NCBI GenBank assembly: GCA_046330075.1 | Contig: JAXLTL010000001.1 | Location: forward strand, 496,001 to 560,000 | DNA length: 64,000 nt | Direction: 5' to 3' | From: JAJTFW01 sp046330075 | Lineage (GTDB): Bacteria > Bacteroidota > Bacteroidia > AKYH767-A > OLB10 | Shown: in pieces, positions 1 to 8,269 of the stretch | Layout of the letters: the number at the start of each line of letters is the position of its first letter | Numbering within the stretch: the stretch's first letter is position 1 | The notes under the pieces: model-generated | Databases searched by the model: none | Told to the model about the DNA's origin: nothing | The model's input: the letters and a program-made list of their open reading frames with translations, nothing else | Translations under genes and position numbers: made by a program

Positions 1-1215
1 GTACATCAGCCCTTTCGGTTGAAACGCTATTCATTCTTTGATATAGGGAAAGATCACTTCTATGAAGATGATGAGAAAAACCGCCTTATACTGGATAAAG
101 TAAGCGAAAAATGTTACCTGAAAGCCAACCGCAAAATGCTGGACCTGATCAACAGGCATAAAGGCAAATTCAGGGTTTCCTATTCGCTTTCAGGTGCTGC
201 AATTGAGCAATTTGAAAACCACCGCCCAGATGTTCTTCAGTCCTTCATTGATCTGGCGAAAACCGGTTGCGTGGAATTTATTTCAGAAACGTATTACCAT
301 TCATTAAGCTTTATATTTTCTAAAAATGAATTCAAGCGGCAGGTAGAAATGCACCGCGAAAAAATCAAGACCTATTTTGACCAGCAGCCAAAGGTATTCC
401 GTAATACCGAACTTATTTATAGCAATGAAATTGCCTCGTTTGTTGAGAAAATGGGATACAAAGCCATTTTATGCGAAGGGGTTGACCGGCATCTTGGGAA
501 AAGAACACCTAACTTTCTTTATCAGCCTGCCGGTACGCTGAAAATTAAAGCGTTTTTGAAAAACTACCGGCTTTCAGACGATATTGCGTTCAGGTTCAGT
601 GACCGAAACTGGAGTGAGTGGCCATTGCATTCAGATACATTTGCATCCTGGGTACATAAAGTAGCCGGTAATGGTGAAGTCATCAATCTTTTCATGGATT
701 ATGAGACCTTTGGCGAACACCAATGGGACGAAACAGGCATTTTTGATTTCCTTGATCATCTGCCGAAAGATATTTTATCACATAGCGATTTCGACTTTAA
801 AACTATTTCTGAAGCTGCAGATTTGTATAAGGTCAGAGATATATATGATGTTCCTGAATATACAAGCTGGGCGGATGCTGAACGTGATCTGAGTGCATGG
901 CTCAGTAATCCGATGGAGAAAGAAGCTGCGAAAAGAATTTATCAGCTGGAAGAAAAAGTAGTGAAGACAGGGAATCAGGATTTGATGGATGTTTGGGGGA
1001 AAATGCAAACCAGCGATCATTTTTATTACATGTGTACAAAATTCTGGAGTGATGGTGATGTACATAAGTATTTTAGCCCGTATGATTCACCCTATGACGC
1101 TTATATCTATTACATGAATGTGCTTGCTGATTTTGAGACAACTGTTGAGGAGGCACTGAAAGAAGTAAAAGGTGTAAAGAAGCCAGTTAAGAAAAAGGAA
1201 TCAACCGTAGAATAA
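1..1215 (+). CDS. Glycoside hydrolase family 57 protein (alpha-amylase-like), 5' end outside window
   Basis: Reading frame 1 is open from the first base, and its first residues VHQPFRLKRY match the first conserved GH57 motif (HQP), so the start codon lies upstream of the window. A TTG at 19 is not a credible start because it falls inside that motif. GH57 enzymes are retaining alpha-glucan hydrolases or transferases, usually cytoplasmic. Other family motifs are visible: GCVEFISE (motif 2), RNTELIYSNE with the probable nucleophile Glu at 409-411, and FMDYETFGEHQW with the probable acid/base Asp at 697-699. The lysine-rich C-terminus looks like a normal end. The exact substrate cannot be told; starch or glycogen breakdown is the family expectation. 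The next gene starts 22 bases downstream. Confidence 0.88.
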   Translation, partial: VHQPFRLKRYSFFDIGKDHFYEDDEKNRLILDKVSEKCYLKANRKMLDLINRHKGKFRVSYSLSGAAIEQFENHRPDVLQSFIDLAKTGCVEFISETYYHSLSFIFSKNEFKRQVEMHREKIKTYFDQQPKVFRNTELIYSNEIASFVEKMGYKAILCEGVDRHLGKRTPNFLYQPAGTLKIKAFLKNYRLSDDIAFRFSDRNWSEWPLHSDTFASWVHKVAGNGEVINLFMDYETFGEHQWDETGIFDFLDHLPKDILSHSDFDFKTISEAADLYKVRDIYDVPEYTSWADAERDLSAWLSNPMEKEAAKRIYQLEEKVVKTGNQDLMDVWGKMQTSDHFYYMCTKFWSDGDVHKYFSPYDSPYDAYIYYMNVLADFETTVEEALKEVKGVKKPVKKKESTVE

Positions 1216-1237
1216 GCATAAGGCGCCCCTCCGATTC

Positions 1238-3181
1238 ATGGCAAGTGGACATATTGACCATACAAAAGTCACTACGGCAGGACTTCTGGTCACGCTTGGT
1301 ATTATTTACGGTGATATCGGCACATCACCCTTGTATGTGATGAGTGCCATTATTGGCGAACGCACGATCGATGAAACATTAATTCTGGGCGGACTTTCCT
1401 GTGTTTTCTGGACGTTAACCATTTTGACCACCTTTAAATACATTATTCTTACGTTACGTGCAGATAATAAAGGTGAGGGAGGTATTTTCTCGTTGTATGC
1501 GCTGGTCAGAAAAATGAAAATTAAATGGCTGGCATTCCCTGCGATGATTGGTGGTGCGGCACTTCTTGCTGACGGTATTATCACCCCTCCTATTTCTGTG
1601 GCATCAGCAGTAGAAGGATTAAGAGCGATTAACCCGGATATTACTACGGTACCGATTGTAATTGCCATTTTGTTCTTCCTTTTCTTCATACAGCAGTTTG
1701 GTACGCGTTTCGTCGGACGGTTTTTTGGACCGGTTATGTTTGTCTGGTTTTCTATGCTGCTGATTTTAGGAGTAAAAGAAATTCTCAATTTTCCTGTAGT
1801 ATTCAAAGCGGTTAACCCCTATTATGCATATAATCTTCTTGTAAATTATAAAGAGGGATTCTGGTTGCTCGGTGCTGTATTTCTGTGTACTACAGGTGGC
1901 GAAGCATTGTATTCTGACCTTGGACATTGTGGAAGAAACAATATCCGGGTCACTTGGGGATTTGTGAAAGTGGCATTGCTCGCAAATTATTTTGGTCAGG
2001 GGGCATGGTTGCTTAACCACGTAGGAAAAACACTTGGCAATACGAAACCATTTTTTGCACTGATGCCGGACTGGTTCCTGCTTACGGGTATTATGGTTGC
2101 GACACTTGCCGCTATCGTTGCCAGTCAGGCCTTGATATCAGGAACCTTTACCTTAATCAACGAAGGAATGCGTCTTGATTTTCTGCCCAAAGGGAGGATT
2201 GAATATCCCACGGACCTGAGAGGACAGTTATATATTCCAACGATCAACTGGTTGCTTTGCCTGGGATGTATTGGCATTGTTTGGTATTTTGAGGAATCAT
2301 CAAAAATGGAAGCTGCATATGGTTTGGCCATTGTATTAACAATGATCATGACCACAACGCTACTGACCTACTATCTGTATCTTCGTCATTATCCACGATG
2401 GCTGATCGGTTTACTGCTGATTGTTTTCCTCTCTATTGAATCATCGTTCATGGTCGCCAATCTTAGCAAGTTTTCGCATGGAGGATATGTAACGGTGTTT
2501 ATTGCCTCCGGCATCATTTCCATTATGTGGGTTTGGTATGAAGCACGGAAGATCAGGACTTCGCTGGTTGAGTTTGTTCAACTGGACAAGTACTTTGATA
2601 TTATATCGGATGTAAGCAAGGATGTTAGTATTCCAAAGTACTCCACCCATCTCGTGTATCTTACCAGTGCTATGAGAGATAATGAAGTGGAAAATAAAAT
2701 TATCTACTCTATTCTCAATAAACAGCCCAAACGAGCTGATCTCTACTGGTTGATTCATGTGGATGTGCTGGATGAACCGTACACAATGGAATATAAGGTA
2801 CATGAATTGGTAGACGATAAAATCATTCATGTACGATTTAAAATCGGATTCAGGGTTGAACCTCGTATTAACCTGATGTTCCGGCAGGTGGTGCAGGATC
2901 TGGTTTCAAGCGGGGAGGTTGATATTGAAAGCCGTTATACTTCTTTGAAGAATATACATCTGAGCGGAGATTTCAGGTTTATTGTCATGGAAAAATTCCT
3001 GTCCTACGAAAACACACTGAGCATCTACACGAAGTTCATTCTCAATATCTACTTCCTCATAAAACGTCTCAGTTTGAGTGAGGAAAAAGCATTTGGACTG
3101 GATTCCAGTTCTGTGATGGTAGAGAAAGTTCCTTTAATTGTAACCCCACCCGGTTCATATAAATTCACGCGGGTTCAATAA
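1238..3181 (+). CDS. kup: Kup family potassium uptake transporter
   Basis: This 647-residue protein belongs to the KUP/HAK/KT family of proton-coupled potassium importers of the inner membrane. The family signature GIIYGDIGTSPLYV sits at about residues 22-35. About twelve hydrophobic segments follow to about residue 440, and then a hydrophilic cytoplasmic tail of some 200 residues, as in E. coli Kup. The polar loop ADNKGEGGIFSLYAL after the second segment is also typical. It follows the GH57 gene closely on the same strand and is closed by a strong terminator four bases after its stop. No regulatory element specific to potassium (such as a ydaO/c-di-AMP riboswitch) can be seen in the 22-base gap upstream. 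Confidence 0.95.
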   Translation: MASGHIDHTKVTTAGLLVTLGIIYGDIGTSPLYVMSAIIGERTIDETLILGGLSCVFWTLTILTTFKYIILTLRADNKGEGGIFSLYALVRKMKIKWLAFPAMIGGAALLADGIITPPISVASAVEGLRAINPDITTVPIVIAILFFLFFIQQFGTRFVGRFFGPVMFVWFSMLLILGVKEILNFPVVFKAVNPYYAYNLLVNYKEGFWLLGAVFLCTTGGEALYSDLGHCGRNNIRVTWGFVKVALLANYFGQGAWLLNHVGKTLGNTKPFFALMPDWFLLTGIMVATLAAIVASQALISGTFTLINEGMRLDFLPKGRIEYPTDLRGQLYIPTINWLLCLGCIGIVWYFEESSKMEAAYGLAIVLTMIMTTTLLTYYLYLRHYPRWLIGLLLIVFLSIESSFMVANLSKFSHGGYVTVFIASGIISIMWVWYEARKIRTSLVEFVQLDKYFDIISDVSKDVSIPKYSTHLVYLTSAMRDNEVENKIIYSILNKQPKRADLYWLIHVDVLDEPYTMEYKVHELVDDKIIHVRFKIGFRVEPRINLMFRQVVQDLVSSGEVDIESRYTSLKNIHLSGDFRFIVMEKFLSYENTLSIYTKFILNIYFLIKRLSLSEEKAFGLDSSSVMVEKVPLIVTPPGSYKFTRVQ

Positions 3182-3184
3182 ATC

Positions 3185-3209
3185 AAAAAGCCGGGATCTC
3201 CGGCTTTTT
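3185..3209. terminator. Bidirectional rho-independent terminator
   Basis: AAAAAGCCGG (3185-3194) and CCGGCTTTTT (3200-3209) form a perfect 10-bp stem around a 5-base loop. It lies between the convergent kup gene and the T9SS protein gene and has a T-run on either strand, so it can serve both. Confidence 0.9.
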
Positions 3210-3227
3210 GAGTGACGGAAACAGGTC

Positions 3228-4073
3228 CTATTTTTTTAAGATTTTCTGAATCGACTTCCCTTCCTCAGTAAGTATTAGTAATTGATATACTCCTGTTGGC
3301 GTTTTTGACGGGATATCTATCTGGTAAGGATTCACTCCTGCTGTTCCTTCTGTTTTTAGCTTTGCAATAACTTCCCGACCCGTCAGATCAATCAGAGACA
3401 AAGAAACCTGTGACGATTTTGTGAGGTAAATCTGAATATTCAGTTTCTCTGTAACTGGATTTGGGTAAACCTGAACATTTTGCAAATCCTGTATCTCTGC
3501 CAGTCCGGTTGTGTTTTCAGGGATTACAAGGGTATTGGTTCGCACAATATCTCCTGAACTGGCATTATTACCGTTTGCAAACAGGAATGCACCATAAAAT
3601 GTAACATTTCCTGATCCTGTGCTTGGCGCGGTCCAGTTAAAGGTCCATGTACGTGCATTGGCACTTCCAGCTGTACCCGAAGAAGTATGCGTAACATATT
3701 TTGTTCCTACAATTTTTGTAGCAGTGGCATTAGTTATTGCAAGGGTACCTGATAGCTGCCCATTCAGCCGTTGAGGTGATATCTGGAAACCAAATTTATT
3801 AATTCCCGCTTGTGATACAGATGCAGTAATCGTATAGGTTTGCCCGGGGGAATATCCGTTCACCGGAACATTCGAACTGATAATCTGTGTGGCGGATGGC
3901 GTGGCTGTACCGCCATGACAGGTGGACATGGAACAGGTCATTCCATCTGCTGGTGAATTCGTGTGTCCCGAGGGAGCTCCCGCACCATTACTGATGGCAA
4001 GATTTCCTGACGAATCAATGAGTACCATCCCCACTGCAGAGAGGAGGCTTAAGAGAGTAATTGTTTTTTTCAT
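3228..4073 (-). CDS. Secreted Reeler/choice-of-anchor-V-like protein with T9SS sorting domain
   Basis: 281 residues. An N-terminal signal peptide (MKKTITLLSLLSAVGMVL) is followed by SNGAGAPSGHTNSPADG and a cysteine motif CSMSTCHGG at about residues 47-55. Next comes a beta-rich domain of about 120 residues resembling the Reeler or choice-of-anchor-V domains of Bacteroidota surface proteins. The last 80 residues are a T9SS type A sorting domain starting VQVYPNPVTEKLN, with the usual LTGREV and PTGVYQL elements and a lysine end. It should be exported by Sec, carried across the outer membrane by T9SS and attached to the surface. The C-x4-C-H motif resembles a haem-attachment site but with a longer spacing. 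Function is unknown. It is a single-gene unit convergent with kup. Confidence 0.8.
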   Translation of the reverse strand: MKKTITLLSLLSAVGMVLIDSSGNLAISNGAGAPSGHTNSPADGMTCSMSTCHGGTATPSATQIISSNVPVNGYSPGQTYTITASVSQAGINKFGFQISPQRLNGQLSGTLAITNATATKIVGTKYVTHTSSGTAGSANARTWTFNWTAPSTGSGNVTFYGAFLFANGNNASSGDIVRTNTLVIPENTTGLAEIQDLQNVQVYPNPVTEKLNIQIYLTKSSQVSLSLIDLTGREVIAKLKTEGTAGVNPYQIDIPSKTPTGVYQLLILTEEGKSIQKILKK

Positions 4074-4218
4074 ACGCGCGTTTAGTTTGCAGACCCAAGA
4101 ATAATGTTAACATTTTATCCGATTCTAATAGAAATGTAAAAAAATGACCAATTGGTCTTTTTCTCCTTTTATAGTTACAGAAAATCAGGATTTTATACCT
4201 TCGGCACAAGGAAAAAAT

Positions 4219-6231
4219 ATGACCAAAGCAGCAGAAAGAATCGCTGAGCTTACACGGCTGATAAATGAACATAATTTCAGATATTATGTTCAGGCAGAAC
4301 CCGTTATATCTGATTTTGAATTCGATCAATTGTTAGATGAGCTTATCCGGCTTGAAAAGCAACACCCTGATCTGGCACTCCCCGACTCTCCGACACAACG
4401 TGTGGGTGGTGATATAACAAAGGCGTTTAAAACGGTGGTTCATAGATACCCTATGTTGTCATTGGGAAATACGTATTCGGAAGAAGAACTATCAGAATTT
4501 GATGAGCGCATTCAGAAGCTCATACCTGATGAAGATTATGAATATGTATGTGAACTGAAATTTGATGGTGTTGCCATCGGACTTACCTATCGGAATGGAT
4601 TATTGGTGCAGGCTGTAACCCGTGGTGACGGAATTCAGGGTGATGATGTAACGGTCAATGTGAAAACAATAAAATCGATACCATTGCGGTTACACGGTTC
4701 AGGATGGCCTGATGAATTTGAGATAAGAGGCGAAATCATCATGCCACGGGCTGCTTTTGATAAAATAAATGAAGACAGGAGTGATATTGGAGAACCCCCA
4801 TTGGCGAATCCAAGAAACGCAGCTGCAGGCACGCTAAAACTTCAGGATAGTGCGGAGGTTGCCAGGCGGAAACTGGACTGTTTCCTCTATGCGCTTTATG
4901 GCGATGCGCTTCCGTATGAAAATCATGAAGACGCATTAAAGGCAGCAGCAGATTGGGGGTTCAAAATATCACAAGACAGAAAAGTATGTCCGACGCTGGC
5001 TGATGTCATCCAGTATATTCATCAATGGGATAGCGGACGGCTGAAGCTACCTTTTGATACAGATGGTGTAGTTATCAAAATAAACAATTATCGTCAGCAG
5101 GAGGAATTGGGATTTACAGCAAAATCTCCTCGATGGGCAATCGCTTATAAATACAAAGCACAGTCTGTTTCAACCATCCTGAACGAAGTAACTTATCAGG
5201 TAGGCAGAACCGGAGCTATCACTCCGGTTGCAAATCTTCAGCCTGTTTTTCTGGCGGGAACCACCGTTAAACGTGCGTCATTGCATAATGCTGATCAGAT
5301 TGAGAAGCTCGGACTTCATTTGGGCGATACGGTTTTTGTTGAGAAGGGTGGTGAAATTATACCTAAAATTACTGGTGTTGATATTTCGAAAAGGCCTGAT
5401 CATGCCGCTCCCATCGGCTTTATTGAACGTTGCCCGGAATGTAATGCAGAGTTAATAAGGAAAGATGGAGAAGCTCAGCATTATTGTCCTAATGAAGAAG
5501 GTTGTCCTCCTCAGATCAAAGGAAGAATTGAGCACTTTACTTCCAGAAAGGCTATGAACATCGAAGGGCTTGGTAGTGAAACCATCGACTTATTTGTTGA
5601 GACAAAATTATTAAATGATATTGCGGATATCTATTCCCTGAAGAAAGAAGATATCATGCAACTGGATCGCTTTGGTGAGAAGTCTGCTGCTAATATTATT
5701 CAGGGAATTGATGATTCCCGGAAAGTACCATTTGAACGTGTTCTTTTCGCCATTGGTATTCGCTACGTTGGAGATACTGTGGCACGAAAACTGGCACGTC
5801 ATTTTCATTCAATAGATGGAATAATCAATGCCGGCTTCGATCACCTGACAGAAGCTCCTGAAGTTGGACAGAAGATAGCGCAAAGTGTATTGGATTTCTT
5901 TTCAAAAGAGAAGAATCATGAAGTAATCCGTAGATTAAAAGCAGCCGGTGTTCAGATGGAGATTTCAGAGGATAACCAGCTGAAGAAGTTATCTGACCGG
6001 CTTGCCGGACTTACTATCGTTATTACAGGAACATTTGTGCAGCATTCACGTGATGAATACAAGAAAATGATTGAGGAGAACGGTGGAAAGAACGGGTCCG
6101 GGATCACGAAAAAAACCAGTTTTCTTTTCGCTGGTGCAGATGCCGGGCCTAGCAAACTGGATAAGGCGGCCGAACTTGGGGTGAAATTGATCAATGAAGA
6201 AGAGTTTCTTTCGATGATATCCGGCACCTGA
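4219..6231 (+). CDS. ligA: NAD-dependent DNA ligase LigA
   Basis: LigA seals nicks in duplex DNA during replication and repair, using NAD+. With the ATG at 4219 the protein has 670 residues, the usual family length. An in-frame ATG at 4144 would add 25 residues without family resemblance, so I chose 4219. Visible domains in order are the Ia domain (HNFRYYV, near residue 20), the nucleotidyltransferase with the adenylated lysine in ELKFDG (K114), the OB fold, a four-cysteine zinc finger (CPEC...YC...GC, about residues 405-430), helix-hairpin-helix repeats (about 450-580) and a C-terminal BRCT domain. It heads a run of four same-strand genes ending at 8178. A DapA gene close downstream is, as I recall, common in Bacteroidota. 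Confidence 0.97.
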   Translation: MTKAAERIAELTRLINEHNFRYYVQAEPVISDFEFDQLLDELIRLEKQHPDLALPDSPTQRVGGDITKAFKTVVHRYPMLSLGNTYSEEELSEFDERIQKLIPDEDYEYVCELKFDGVAIGLTYRNGLLVQAVTRGDGIQGDDVTVNVKTIKSIPLRLHGSGWPDEFEIRGEIIMPRAAFDKINEDRSDIGEPPLANPRNAAAGTLKLQDSAEVARRKLDCFLYALYGDALPYENHEDALKAAADWGFKISQDRKVCPTLADVIQYIHQWDSGRLKLPFDTDGVVIKINNYRQQEELGFTAKSPRWAIAYKYKAQSVSTILNEVTYQVGRTGAITPVANLQPVFLAGTTVKRASLHNADQIEKLGLHLGDTVFVEKGGEIIPKITGVDISKRPDHAAPIGFIERCPECNAELIRKDGEAQHYCPNEEGCPPQIKGRIEHFTSRKAMNIEGLGSETIDLFVETKLLNDIADIYSLKKEDIMQLDRFGEKSAANIIQGIDDSRKVPFERVLFAIGIRYVGDTVARKLARHFHSIDGIINAGFDHLTEAPEVGQKIAQSVLDFFSKEKNHEVIRRLKAAGVQMEISEDNQLKKLSDRLAGLTIVITGTFVQHSRDEYKKMIEENGGKNGSGITKKTSFLFAGADAGPSKLDKAAELGVKLINEEEFLSMISGT

Positions 6232-6270
6232 GAAATTACTAACTTTAGAACCTGTTAGCTCCTGGTCTGA

Positions 6271-6825
6271 ATGAAGAAGCCCTTACGGATTAAAATTGCC
6301 GGATATCTCTTTCGAAGAGAATTCGGAAAACAGAATACGCAACGTAAGCTGATCACCTTTGATGATGCAGCTTCAATCGGAATCCTGTATGATTCCACCG
6401 ATGAGAAAGACTTTGAATTAGTCAGGAAATATGTAAAGGAAATCAGAGAACAACATCATAAAGAAGTCCTAGCACTCGGCTACTACGATCAGAATGAGCT
6501 CCCTCCTATGCGCTTCTCAAAACTGGGACTGGACTTCTTTACTAAGAAAGACCTCAACTGGTATTATAAACCAATGGCCTCGATCGTCCGCAATTTTACG
6601 GAGCGTGAATTTGATCTGCTGATTGATTTACATACCGGAAATTCTATCCCCTTTCAATATATTGTTGCCGGCTCAAAGGCCAGATTTAAAATCGGTAAAT
6701 ATGACCGGAAAGCCACTCCATTTTATGATTTTATGATCAGTACTCCAGAACAAATGACATTACGGCAATTTATTGAACAGGTAAACCACTATTTAAAATC
6801 ATTGAGAAATGACAATAAGCACTAA
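6271..6825 (+). CDS. Conserved small protein of unknown function (DUF6913-like)
   Basis: This 184-residue protein has no signal peptide or membrane segment, so it is probably cytoplasmic. The N-terminus is basic (MKKPLRIKIAGYLFRREFGK). The body mixes alpha and beta, with a conserved-looking stretch DLLIDLHTGNSIPFQYI at about residues 113-129. I recognise it as the small protein that sits between ligA and dapA in many Bacteroidota and recall the name DUF6913, but this was not checked. Its stop overlaps the start of dapA by 17 bases, which points to translational coupling. No function can be assigned. Confidence 0.75.
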   Translation: MKKPLRIKIAGYLFRREFGKQNTQRKLITFDDAASIGILYDSTDEKDFELVRKYVKEIREQHHKEVLALGYYDQNELPPMRFSKLGLDFFTKKDLNWYYKPMASIVRNFTEREFDLLIDLHTGNSIPFQYIVAGSKARFKIGKYDRKATPFYDFMISTPEQMTLRQFIEQVNHYLKSLRNDNKH

Positions 6826-7693
6826 GAAACTGGCGGGCACCGGTGTAGCATTGGTTACTCCGTTTCATAAAAACGGAAGCATCGATTTTAAATCCCTTTC
6901 CCGACTTGTTGATCACATTATTAAAGGGAAATGCGAATATCTGGTTCCACTGGGAACAACGGGTGAGAGTGTAACATTGTCAGCTGATGAGAAACGTGCT
7001 GTTATCGATTGTGTACTGGAAGCGAATAACAAACGTGTTCCAGTGGTTATGGGATTGGGTGGTAATAATACCCAGGAGATCGTTTCTAAACTTCGTCACG
7101 ATAGTTTTGAAGGTATTTCTGCATTATTATCCGTTTCTCCTTACTATAATAAACCTTCACAGAAAGGAATCGTTCAGCACTATAAGATGCTGGCAGAGGA
7201 AAGCCCCTTGCCATTGATACTGTACAATGTTCCCGGGCGTACCGGATCAAACATGACAGTTGATACGACGCTGGAGCTTGCCCGTCAAAAGAACATTATC
7301 GGAATAAAGGAAGCAAGTGGAAATCCGGAGCAGATTATGTCTATCATCCGTGATCGTCCGGCAGGATTTCTCGTAATTTCCGGTGATGATGCTTTGACTC
7401 TCCCCCTGATCGCGGCGGGTGCCGATGGTGTCATATCAGTTGTCGCAAATGCTTATCCAAAACACTTCTCCGAAATGGTTCGCTTATCCATTCGTCATGA
7501 AATGAAAAAAGCACAGCAGTTGCACTATGATTTATTACCATTAATTCCCCTGCTATTTGCAGAAGGAAGCCCTTCCGGAGTAAAATGCGCTTTAAAACAT
7601 TTGGAAATTTGTGAAGAATTCGTCCGCATGCCTCTGGCAAATATTTCGAAAACTCTTGCCGGGAAAATTATTTCCTTTTGTGATAACTTATGA
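6809..7693 (+). CDS. dapA: 4-hydroxy-tetrahydrodipicolinate synthase
   Basis: DapA condenses pyruvate with aspartate semialdehyde in the first committed step of the diaminopimelate/lysine pathway, which supplies lysine and peptidoglycan cross-links. The 294-residue protein is full length. Visible active-site elements of this (beta/alpha)8 Schiff-base aldolase are LGTTGES (T50/T51), Y139 in LYNVPGRT and the Schiff-base lysine K167 in GIKEASG. The start overlaps the preceding gene by 17 bases and its stop overlaps the next gene by 4 bases (ATGA), so it lies inside an operon. The N-acetylneuraminate lyase subfamily is less likely given the pattern around GTTGES and the context with ligA. Confidence 0.95.
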   Translation: MTISTKKLAGTGVALVTPFHKNGSIDFKSLSRLVDHIIKGKCEYLVPLGTTGESVTLSADEKRAVIDCVLEANNKRVPVVMGLGGNNTQEIVSKLRHDSFEGISALLSVSPYYNKPSQKGIVQHYKMLAEESPLPLILYNVPGRTGSNMTVDTTLELARQKNIIGIKEASGNPEQIMSIIRDRPAGFLVISGDDALTLPLIAAGADGVISVVANAYPKHFSEMVRLSIRHEMKKAQQLHYDLLPLIPLLFAEGSPSGVKCALKHLEICEEFVRMPLANISKTLAGKIISFCDNL

Positions 7694-8178
7694 ATCCAGA
7701 GATGGTCAGGGAGGGTTTACTGCAAACCTGGAGAATAAATCAGGAAATTCTCGAAGAATTGATCGATGAAATTCCGGAAGAGGCATTATCGGTTACCCTC
7801 TCAAGGAAAGGAAGCCGTACTATTCTGGATCAACTTAATCATCTGCATATGGTCAGAATGATGTGGGCAAGCATCTTTGACAAAAAGATGAAATCAGGTT
7901 CAACTAAATCGGTTACACCGGTTCCCGTTCAGGAGGTTCGTAAAAATCTGCGTGCATCGTATGAGTATGTAATTTCTATGTTGGATGCAGGGTTAACCAA
8001 TAAAGGGAAAATAAAAGGAATTGGAATGGATGTTTTTACTTTTCATTCGTATCTGATCAGTCATGAATCACATCATCGTGGAAATATTTTACTGAGCCTT
8101 AAATCTGCAGGGTTTTCCGTAGGAAAGGACTTTTCCTATGCCATTTGGGACTGGAAAAAGCGAAGATCTGACGCTTAA
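7690..8178 (+). CDS. DinB-like four-helix metal-binding protein
   Basis: 162 residues, starting inside the dapA stop (ATGA overlap). It fits the DinB/YfiT-like four-helix bundle family. Helical heptads run along the chain, a histidine lies at the end of the second helix (LNHLHMVRM, about residue 55) and HESHHRGNI (about residues 123-131) supplies the conserved histidines that bind a divalent metal in this fold. Many DinB-like proteins are thiol transferases or damage-inducible proteins of unknown substrate, and nothing here shows which. It is the last gene of the ligA-dapA run. Confidence 0.8.
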   Translation: MNPEMVREGLLQTWRINQEILEELIDEIPEEALSVTLSRKGSRTILDQLNHLHMVRMMWASIFDKKMKSGSTKSVTPVPVQEVRKNLRASYEYVISMLDAGLTNKGKIKGIGMDVFTFHSYLISHESHHRGNILLSLKSAGFSVGKDFSYAIWDWKKRRSDA

Positions 8179-8220
8179 GATGTTATTTTTTACACTTCAG
8201 AGATAATTGTCATATCCGGC

Positions 8221-8253
8221 TTGCCGCCAACGCGGTGTTTTCATTTATTTTTG
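8221..8253 (+). promoter_or_regulatory. Bacteroidota-type promoter for the choice-of-anchor-B gene
   Basis: TATTTTTG (8246-8253) is a perfect TAnnTTTG -7 box, 16 bases before the ATG at 8270. A TTG at 8221-8223 lies 22 bases upstream, slightly more than the usual 19-21. Confidence 0.6.
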
Positions 8254-8269
8254 ATCTTACCCTATTCCT

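Noticed and set aside
4144..4218. Longer N-terminus for DNA ligase from the ATG at 4144
   Set aside because: It would add 25 residues outside the family alignment; starting at 4219 gives the standard 670 residues with the active Lys at 114.
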